From the NCBI GenBank assembly GCA_020161845.1, contig JAIUNK010000003.1, positions 124,001 to 188,000 on the forward strand: DNA of 64,000 bases, read 5' to 3'. The notes below the pieces were generated by a model, which was given only the letters and a program-made list of their open reading frames with translations, was not told where the DNA came from and did no database searches. This DNA comes from Actinomycetota bacterium. GTDB taxonomy: Bacteria; Actinomycetota; Actinomycetes; Actinomycetales; Dermatophilaceae. The stretch's first letter is position 1, and each line of letters starts with the position of its first letter. Positions 59,158 to 64,000 of this stretch are shown one piece after another. The position numbers and the translations under genes were made by a program.

Positions 59158-59880
59158 TCACGGGACGAGTGCCAACGTCAGCATGCGGCGTACCGCCTCC
59201 GTGTCACCCTCGACGGCCAGCGCCCGCGCCGGGTCGCGCCGCCCCCACAGGGCCAGCAGCAGGTCGGCGGCGGTGCCGCGGGCGGTGCCGGAGACGGGTC
59301 CGGTCCCGATGAGCCAGTCCTGCCCGGTGTCGGAGGCGATGAAACGTACGGCGTACGGCGGCAGCGTCACCGCCCGGCCCTCCCTCAGCGGCACCATGAC
59401 CTCGACGATCTCGCCGATCCCGTCGGCGGCGAGGTCAGCAGCGAGCGGCGTCGGGCAGCCGAGCGTCGTCTCCGCGTCGTACCGGTGCACGAGGTGCTCC
59501 TGCGCCTGCCGGCGCTGCCAGAAGCCGACGGTCTGGTCGGGCCGGAAGAACGACCAGGCGGGGTCCGCGGGGTCGGCGCGCAGCAGCTCGAGCATGCGGC
59601 GACCGCCGTCGTGGAGCCAGCCCCTCAGCTCGTCCTCGGCGAGGGCGCCGGGATCGTACTGACCGGACTTCGACGCCTCCTGCCGCTCGATGGCCGCGAT
59701 GACCATCCGATGGACCCCGCCGAGATGGCGGATCAGGTGCGCCAGATCCCAGCCGGGGCAGGCGGGAACGGGGGAGCGCCAGGTCCGCTCGCGCACCCCG
59801 GCGAGGAGGGCGTCGAGGCGATCAAGGTCGCCCTCGAGGTGGGTCAGGTACGTCGTGGGGGAGAGGCGGCTGGTCGTCAC
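59158..59880 (-). CDS. Maleylpyruvate-isomerase-family (mycothiol-type) protein
   Basis: 240 residues. The N-terminal DinB/MDMPI four-helix domain holds HLEGDLDRLDALLAGV, the conserved CPGWDLAHLIRHLGGVHRM (about 42-60, first metal His) and QEHLVHRYDAE (about 128-138, remaining metal His and Asp/Glu). The C-terminal domain (about 150-240) ends in a sterol-carrier-like part. Relatives use mycothiol as cofactor, which fits the mshC in this window. The reaction is unknown; many members are detoxification enzymes. Confidence 0.9.
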   Translation of the reverse strand: MTTSRLSPTTYLTHLEGDLDRLDALLAGVRERTWRSPVPACPGWDLAHLIRHLGGVHRMVIAAIERQEASKSGQYDPGALAEDELRGWLHDGGRRMLELLRADPADPAWSFFRPDQTVGFWQRRQAQEHLVHRYDAETTLGCPTPLAADLAADGIGEIVEVMVPLREGRAVTLPPYAVRFIASDTGQDWLIGTGPVSGTARGTAADLLLALWGRRDPARALAVEGDTEAVRRMLTLALVP

Positions 59881-59980
59881 GGGACCTGCCTACCGCTCGG
59901 CGGGCTCGCCGACAACCGTGCGAGGCGGCTCGGGGCCCACTGACGGGGCATAGTGGCTCGTGACGGCCCCGACACCAAGG

Positions 59981-60012
59981 CCTTGGCCATGCTTGGCCAA
60001 GGCCGATATCAT
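59981..60012 (+). promoter_or_regulatory. Operator-promoter of the phd-vapC pair
   Basis: A perfect 9-bp inverted repeat CCTTGGCCA / TGGCCAAGG (59981-59989, 59994-60002) with a 4-base spacer overlaps a likely -35 (TTGGCC at 59983) and precedes TATCAT (60007-60012), six bases before the GTG at 60019. Leaderless transcription with autorepression is the natural reading. Confidence 0.65.
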
Positions 60013-60018
60013 GCGGTC

Positions 60019-60261
60019 GTGCCCACGGTGAATATCGGACAGGCGAAGACGGAGCTGTCGCGGCTCATCGCGCTCGCATTGGCCGGTGAGGATGTGGAAA
60101 TCGCACGGGACGGCGTCCCGGTCGTGCGGCTGGTTCCCGTCGCGCTGGTCAACCCCGGCGCGCGGTTCCTGGCGGCGGCAGGTTCTCTGGGGGACGAGAT
60201 CCGGATGGGTGACGATTTCGAGTTCACCGACGCCGAACTCGACGAGATGCTCGACCAGTGA
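60019..60261 (+). CDS. Phd/YefM-type antitoxin
   Basis: 80 residues from GTG 60019. The typical Phd start is TVNIGQAKTELSRLIALALA (residues 3-22), followed by GEDVEIARDGVPVVRLVPV, then a linker and an acidic tail (DDFEFTDAELDEMLDQ) that would wrap the toxin. It binds DNA as a dimer; the palindrome at 59981-60002 is its expected operator. It overlaps the PIN toxin start by four bases (GTGA). Confidence 0.9.
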   Translation: MPTVNIGQAKTELSRLIALALAGEDVEIARDGVPVVRLVPVALVNPGARFLAAAGSLGDEIRMGDDFEFTDAELDEMLDQ

Positions 60262-60632
60262 GGCTGCTGCTCGACACCCATGTCGTGCTCTGGCAGCTTT
60301 CGGGCACACGGGCGTTGTCGCCGTCGGCGCGGAAAGCGATCGCGGAAGCCGACGATGTGCTGCTCAGTGCCGTCTCGTACGCGGAGATGGGCATCAAGGC
60401 ATCGGTCGGAAAGCTGACCGTGCCGGATGATCTGCAATCCCGCATCGAGAACATCGGCGTGCGGACCCTCGCCCTGTCGCCGGCCCATGGTCTTGCGGTC
60501 GCGCGCCTTCCGGTGCATCACCGCGACCCGTTCGACAGGTTGATCATCGCCCAGGCGACGGTCGAAGCCCTGACGTGCGTCACTGCCGACGCTCGCTTCA
60601 GCGCTTATGGGATCACGGTCCTGCAGGCGTGA
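60258..60632 (+). CDS. VapC-type PIN-domain toxin
   Basis: 124 residues. It begins RLLLDTHVVLWQLSG with the first Asp; the second acid is Glu in SAVSYAEMGIKAS (about 43), then HHRDPFDRLIIAQA (about 88-101) and VTADARFSAYG supply the last ones. The H-R-D-P-F-D-R-x-I motif is the mark of the PIN subgroup that pairs with Phd antitoxins. A ribonuclease by family. Its stop shares one base with the next start (TGATG), so transcription continues into the relic. Confidence 0.93.
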   Translation: MRLLLDTHVVLWQLSGTRALSPSARKAIAEADDVLLSAVSYAEMGIKASVGKLTVPDDLQSRIENIGVRTLALSPAHGLAVARLPVHHRDPFDRLIIAQATVEALTCVTADARFSAYGITVLQA

Positions 60633-60880
60633 TGGCGACGCGCGACAACAAGCCGGTCGGGGAGCTCCGGCTTGCGGGGCGGCGCACCGGACGAGATCTG
60701 CGCGCGGCGCTCGCGGAGCTGCCGGCGCCAGACGACCGCCTTTTGACCGACGTCAACGAGGCTGTGGCGCAGGTCAACCAGGAGGTTCCGGATTCGTGGC
60801 CCAACTGCTGATCCTGGACACGATGCCTACCACCGCTGAGTTCCTGCGATGCCATCCCTGGACTGGTGTTGACGGGGAGC
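60632..60880 (+). pseudogene. Remains of a second phd-vapC pair
   Basis: 60632-60811 encodes 59 residues (MATRDNKPVGELRLAGRRTG, RDLRAALAEL, VNEAVAQVNQEVP) that look like the second half of a Phd antitoxin (compare RDGVPVVRLVP in the gene before) without its DNA-binding start. From GTG 60796, overlapping its end, VAQLLILDT is the opening of a PIN toxin but the rest of the domain is missing. I infer a degraded antitoxin-toxin pair. The 59-residue frame could still be made as a free antitoxin fragment. Confidence 0.6.
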
Positions 60881-60955
60881 CCGCGATATGTGAGCCGCGG
60901 GACGAGTCTGGACACGAGTGGTACCGTAAACCTGTACCTATAAAGGAGGTTTGGC

Positions 60956-61201
60956 GTGTCGATCACAGCCACCGAGGCCCGCAAGCAGCTCTTCCCGTTG
61001 ATCGAGCGGGTCAACAGCGACCGCATCGCCATCGAGATCACCTCGCGCCGGGGCAACGCCGTCCTCATTTCGGCCGAGGAGTTCGCCGCCCTGGAGGAGA
61101 CGGCGCACCTCCTGCGGGTGCCCGCAAACGCGAAGCGGCTCCTCGAAAGCCTGCAGCAGGCCCAATCCGGCGACCGGCACGAGCGCGAGCTCGCCGAGTG
61201 A
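60956..61201 (+). CDS. yefM: YefM-type antitoxin
   Basis: 81 residues. The start SITATEARKQLFPLIERVNS is characteristic of YefM, followed by IAIEITSRRGNAVLISAEEF and a helical C-terminus. The GTG is five bases after AAAGGAGGTT. Two GTACC half sites (60921 and 60934) lie just upstream; YefM is known to bind TGTACA-type sequences, so these may be its operator. Overlaps yoeB by four bases (GTGA). Confidence 0.93.
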   Translation: MSITATEARKQLFPLIERVNSDRIAIEITSRRGNAVLISAEEFAALEETAHLLRVPANAKRLLESLQQAQSGDRHERELAE

Positions 61202-61455
61202 GGCTTGTCTTCACCACCAACGGCTGGGAGGACTACACGTTCTGGCTCCAGGCGGATCGTCAGGTGCTCAAGCGCATCAACAGGGTCATCGACGACGCCC
61301 TTCGGGATCCAACCGACGGCATCGGCAAGCCAGAACCACTGCGGCACCTGTTCGCCGGAGCATGGTCACGGCGCATCACCGACGAGCATCGGCTTGTCTA
61401 CCTCGTCGATGGCGACGACCTGGTGATCCTTCAGGCGCGCTTCCACTACAGCTGA
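61198..61455 (+). CDS. yoeB: YoeB-type mRNA-interferase toxin
   Basis: 85 residues from GTG 61198. YoeB cleaves mRNA in the ribosomal A site. NGWEDYTFWLQADRQVLKRI near the start, GKPEPLRHLFAGAWSRRITD (about 44-63), EHRLVYLV and the end QARFHYS match the family; catalytic Glu, Arg and His are likely in GKPEPL, SRRI and FHY. Coupled with yefM. Length equals the family norm (about 84). Confidence 0.95.
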   Translation: MRLVFTTNGWEDYTFWLQADRQVLKRINRVIDDALRDPTDGIGKPEPLRHLFAGAWSRRITDEHRLVYLVDGDDLVILQARFHYS

Positions 61456-61533
61456 AGCGTCTTCCGCCTCAGGGCGTTCCTGCAAGGATCGGCCCGTGTC
61501 GGCGCTCACACCATGGCCCGTCCCGAGTTTGCC

Positions 61534-61551
61534 CCTTACACTCGTGTAAGG
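61534..61551 (+). promoter_or_regulatory. Palindrome before the mazE-like antitoxin
   Basis: A perfect 8-bp inverted repeat CCTTACAC-TC-GTGTAAGG whose right arm runs into the Shine-Dalgarno sequence (AAGGAGG) of the gene at 61561. A repressor bound here would block initiation, and as RNA the arms could hide the ribosome-binding site. Confidence 0.6.
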
Positions 61552-61560
61552 AGGTGCATG

Positions 61561-61800
61561 ATGAGCATCGGAACCATGACGAGCAAGGGACAGATCACCA
61601 TCCCGAAAGACGTCCGACGTGCCCTGGGGCTGACCGCGGGCGTCAGTGTGACCTTCACCCGAAACGCGGAGGGGGATTACGTGATCCGAGCCGCCCAGCG
61701 ATCAGCCGCCGACTTGGCCGGGGCATTGAAGTACACGGGTTCGCCGCTCAGCCTCAACGAGATGGACGATGCCGTCACAGCGGGGGCTCTGGGGACGTGA
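61561..61800 (+). CDS. AbrB/MazE-type antitoxin
   Basis: 79 residues. SpoVT/AbrB swapped-hairpin domain: GTMTSKGQITIPKDVRRALG followed by LTAGVSVTFTRNAEGDYVIR, then an acidic tail. The ATG at 61561 is chosen over 61558 because AAGGAGG then lies six bases away. It overlaps the PIN toxin start by four bases (GTGA). An AbrB-type antitoxin with a PIN toxin is a known VapBC combination. Confidence 0.93.
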   Translation: MSIGTMTSKGQITIPKDVRRALGLTAGVSVTFTRNAEGDYVIRAAQRSAADLAGALKYTGSPLSLNEMDDAVTAGALGT

Positions 61801-62186
61801 TCGGCCTGGACACCAACGTGGTGGTACGCCACCTCGTGCACGACGATCCCAACCAATCCAAGGCCGCCACTCGGGCTTTCGCCGGGCTGACACCCGGAGA
61901 GCCCGGCCTGCTCACCACGGTCGTCCTCATCGAGACCTACTGGGTCTTGACCCGCGGCTACAAGCTGGCGGTCGCAGACGTGGTTTCCGCCTTAGAAGCC
62001 CTCGTGGACTCGAGCGACATCCAGACTCAAGACGAACAGCACGTGCGAGCCGCATTCAACGACGTCAGGTCGGGGGCGGACTTCGCCGACGCCATGATCG
62101 CCCAGACCTGCCGAGCATATGGTTGCGCCGCCGTGCTCAGCTTCGACCGCGATGCACAGCAACGCCTGCGCTTCCAAAGGCCTTGA
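61797..62186 (+). CDS. VapC-type PIN-domain toxin
   Basis: 129 residues. It starts IGLDTNVVVRHLVHDDPNQS with the first Asp, then Glu in VVLIETYWVLTRGY (about 44), Asp in GADFADAMIAQTC (about 97) and VLSFDRDAQQRL (about 117). This is the VapC subgroup that pairs with AbrB-type antitoxins. RNase by family. The third PIN toxin of the window that looks intact. Confidence 0.93.
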   Translation: MIGLDTNVVVRHLVHDDPNQSKAATRAFAGLTPGEPGLLTTVVLIETYWVLTRGYKLAVADVVSALEALVDSSDIQTQDEQHVRAAFNDVRSGADFADAMIAQTCRAYGCAAVLSFDRDAQQRLRFQRP

Positions 62187-62237
62187 GGCAAGCAGAGCGT
62201 TGGCCGCTGGGCAGCGGCTCGTGGAAGGCTGCTCGAC

Positions 62238-62999
62238 GTGACGAGTAGCGAAGTCTGGGACGAAGAGACCGCCGCGAGGTACGACGCTGATGCCGCTGAG
62301 TACTTCACCGCGGATGTTCTGGATCCGACGGTTGACTTCCTTGAGCGGCTCGCTGAGGACGGTCCGGCGCTCGAGTTCGCTATTGGCACAGGCCGGGTTG
62401 GTATCCCGCTGGCGGCCCGCGGCGTCCCGGTCACGGGCGTCGAACTGTCGGAGCCGATGGTGGCCCAGCTCCGACGGAAGATCGGCGAGGACGAGTTGCC
62501 GGTCGCCGTCGGCGACATGGCGACCACCGTGGTCGAAGGCGCAGGCACGTTTTCTCTCGTCTTCTTGGTGTGGAACAGCATCTCGAACCTGCGTACGCAG
62601 GCCGAACAGGTGCAGTGTTTCAGGAACGCCGCAGCGCACCTTCGGCCCGGCGGGCGGTTCGTGATCGACCTCTGGGTGCCCCCGATCCAGCGCCTCCTGC
62701 CGGGCGAACAGGCGGTCCCCATGAGCGTCGAGGATGGTCACCTGGTCTTCGACACCTACGACCTCGTCACGCAGGAGTGCGCTTCGCACCACTATCGTCG
62801 CGACGACGATGGCAGCATCCGCTACGGGTTGGGCCACTTCCGCTACATCTGGCCGGCCGAATGCGACCTGGTGGCTCAGTTGGCGGGCCTCGAACTCGAG
62901 TCCCGGTTTGCCGACTGGAAGGGAAGCCCGTTCCTCGCGACCAGCGGCAACCACGTCTCGGTCTGGCGCAAGGCCCATCCCGGGTTTGATAGCCGATAA
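62238..62999 (+). CDS. SAM-dependent methyltransferase, class I
   Basis: 253 residues. YDADAAEYF near the start, then motif I LEFAIGTGRVGIPLAARG (about 45-62), GVELSEPMVAQL and SLVFLVWNSISNLRTQAEQV (about 103-122), the Rossmann pattern of small-molecule methyltransferases. The C-terminal part (about 145-250) is a mostly beta region seen in many such enzymes. The substrate is unknown. GTG 62238. It stands between toxin-antitoxin pairs but has no sign of belonging to one. Confidence 0.9.
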   Translation: MTSSEVWDEETAARYDADAAEYFTADVLDPTVDFLERLAEDGPALEFAIGTGRVGIPLAARGVPVTGVELSEPMVAQLRRKIGEDELPVAVGDMATTVVEGAGTFSLVFLVWNSISNLRTQAEQVQCFRNAAAHLRPGGRFVIDLWVPPIQRLLPGEQAVPMSVEDGHLVFDTYDLVTQECASHHYRRDDDGSIRYGLGHFRYIWPAECDLVAQLAGLELESRFADWKGSPFLATSGNHVSVWRKAHPGFDSR

Positions 63000-63106
63000 T
63001 GCACATTATGTCATTTTCGCTATGGACGATCTCCCCTGTCGCCGTCGGGAGGATCCGCACGTCAAGAGTCGCACGCCTTGCTCGGCGTCGATCCGCGCGC
63101 GTTTGA

Positions 63107-63406
63107 CTAGCGTGGACGGTAGGCGTGCGCTCGGCGGGTGACGTCGATGACGTAGATGAGCACCTGGTCGTCATCGATCGTGTAAATGATGCGGTAGTCG
63201 CCGCGCCGGGCCGACCAGTAGCCGGCCAGCTCGTTGCGCAGCGGCTTCCCTCGGATCTTGGGCGCCTCGGCCAGGGAGCCGAAGATGAACGCCACCAGCG
63301 GCTCGGTGACGCGTGGCGGGAGCTTCGCCAGGGCGCGCTGGGCGCGGCCAGTGAGTCGCGCCCGGTAGACGGGACCGCCCGCGTCGGCGGCCGATCCGGT
63401 CGTCAC
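63107..63406 (-). CDS. RelE-type toxin
   Basis: 99 residues. RelE/ParE fold: YRARLTGRAQRALAKLPPRV near the start, then GKPLRNELAGYWSARRGDYR, IIYTIDDDQVLIYVIDVTRR and a final RAHAYR. The Arg in RRGDYRIIY and the basic end fit ribosome-dependent RNases of the RelE group. The GTG start overlaps the antitoxin stop by four bases (GTGA). The first 12 residues are not conserved. Confidence 0.94.
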   Translation of the reverse strand: MTTGSAADAGGPVYRARLTGRAQRALAKLPPRVTEPLVAFIFGSLAEAPKIRGKPLRNELAGYWSARRGDYRIIYTIDDDQVLIYVIDVTRRAHAYRPR

Positions 63407-63705
63407 GAGGCGCGGCCGCGGCGGGCTGGCCGCGGCCGCGCAAGGCCCAGCGCCTCACGGGTCTGGGCCTCGTCGTAGACCCGCCCCGCGTCGACATCGG
63501 CGCGGGCCTCCTCGATCGCGTCGAAGATGCCGGGCTGGGACAGCCAGAACAGGGTCTCCTGGATGGACTCCCACTCATCGGCCGAGATCATCACAACGGC
63601 CGGGCGACCGTTGCGGGTGATCGTGTATTGCTCATGCTCCCTCTCGGCGCGCTCGACGTTCTCCGACAGGTGCGCCTTCAGGTCGGACAACGAGATCGTC
63701 AGCAT
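63403..63705 (-). CDS. Phd/RelB-type antitoxin
   Basis: 100 residues. It has a Phd-like start TISLSDLKAHLSENVERAER with YTITRNGRPAVVMISADEWE (residues 3-46), then a helical part that binds the toxin and a basic tail. TACCCT lies six bases before the ATG on the minus strand and no Shine-Dalgarno is seen: likely leaderless. A near-palindrome GACCAAATTTAGGTC (63725-63739, plus strand) just upstream is a candidate operator in an unusually AT-rich stretch. Confidence 0.93.
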   Translation of the reverse strand: MLTISLSDLKAHLSENVERAEREHEQYTITRNGRPAVVMISADEWESIQETLFWLSQPGIFDAIEEARADVDAGRVYDEAQTREALGLARPRPARRGRAS

Positions 63706-63761
63706 GACAATAGGGTATCAATCGGACCAAATTTAGGTCTATAGCTGACCTTAAAACGGCC

Positions 63762-64000
63762 CTACGGCACCACCGACACGTCGAGAGGGCGGGCGTGGTG
63801 GGCTAGCCGAGCGGCGAATCGCGCTGCGGCCGCTACGAATTCGGGCGGTTCCTCGATCGTGAAGTCTGCGTCGAGGAACGCCAGCGTCAGGATCAGCCAG
63901 CGCCAGTCATCGAGCCGAAGCTCCACGCGAGTGGTGGAGGCGTCGATCGGCGTGAGCTCCGCGTGCTGGTATGCCAGCGCCACGGCGACGTCGTCACGAG
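63762..64000 (-). CDS. WYL-type regulator, C-terminal fragment
   Basis: The frame is open from the stop near 63762 to the window end, so the gene continues beyond 64000. The 79 residues visible (HAELTPIDASTTRVELRLDD, then WRWLILTLAFLDADFTIEEP and PEFVAAAARFAARLAHH) match the WCX region at the end of WYL-domain transcription regulators, where a Trp-rich strand is followed by a helix. The DNA-binding start is outside the window. The regulated genes are not visible. Internal GTG 63983 is probably not the true start. Confidence 0.65.
   Translation of the reverse strand, partial: RDDVAVALAYQHAELTPIDASTTRVELRLDDWRWLILTLAFLDADFTIEEPPEFVAAAARFAARLAHHARPLDVSVVP

Overview
The window is a very GC-rich chromosome segment of an actinobacterium. 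The evidence is a complete Pup-proteasome locus (mpa/arc, dop, pup, prcB, prcA, pafA, pafB, pafC), the mycothiol ligase mshC with its usual three partner genes, rbpA, tatA-tatC-helY, and an lnt next to a polyprenol-phosphate mannosyltransferase. Pup plus mycothiol is specific to Actinobacteria; I cannot name the genus. Many genes have a TANNNT hexamer 6-8 bases before the start codon and no Shine-Dalgarno sequence, so leaderless transcription appears common.

Layout. 80-1165: one secreted protein. 1180-5437: a small integrated element in the 3' end of tRNA-Leu(GAG), bounded by a 27-bp direct repeat. It holds a tyrosine integrase, three putative DNA-binding regulators, a small membrane protein and a HicAB-type toxin-antitoxin pair. 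5688-8169 (minus): a lipoprotein / glutathionylspermidine-synthase-like / DUF350 operon. 8299-11008: DUF5703, an acidic protein, uppP and a CorA transporter. 11100-14707: phosphatase, DUF3090, SCO1664-family and mshC. 14743-18645: hydrolase, a frameshifted pyrE between two copies of a hairpin repeat, VOC and DUF2087 proteins, and a VapBC pair. 18657-26096: PAC2, metH, HAD phosphatase and cimA behind a candidate attenuator. 26247-27820: PAP2-like and RecB-type nuclease. 27931-50876: the proteasome region, in the order M50 protease, trmI, mpa, pth2, HIT-like, GNAT, prs-like, TetR, methyltransferase, dop, pup, prcB, prcA, pafA, two FKBPs, pafB, pafC, tatA, tatC, helY. 51117-59880: MFS, 5'-3' exonuclease, ybaK, lnt, ppm, fxsA, rbpA, csbD, thioesterase and a mycothiol-dependent-enzyme-like protein. 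60019-63705: a cluster of four toxin-antitoxin pairs plus the remains of a fifth, and one methyltransferase. The window ends inside a WYL-type regulator.

How it works together. Dop and PafA prepare Pup and ligate it to substrates, Mpa unfolds pupylated proteins, and PrcA/PrcB degrade them. PafB/PafC are the WYL-domain DNA-damage regulators of the same locus, and TatA/TatC and HelY follow as in many actinobacteria. MshC supplies mycothiol, the thiol probably used by the maleylpyruvate-isomerase-type protein at 59158. Lnt and Ppm act on lipoprotein acylation and mannosyl-lipid supply.

The accessory material (tRNA element, hairpin repeats, toxin-antitoxin cluster, several broken genes and short tandem repeats) is where the less expected observations lie. 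All statements come from reading the sequence; no database search was run.
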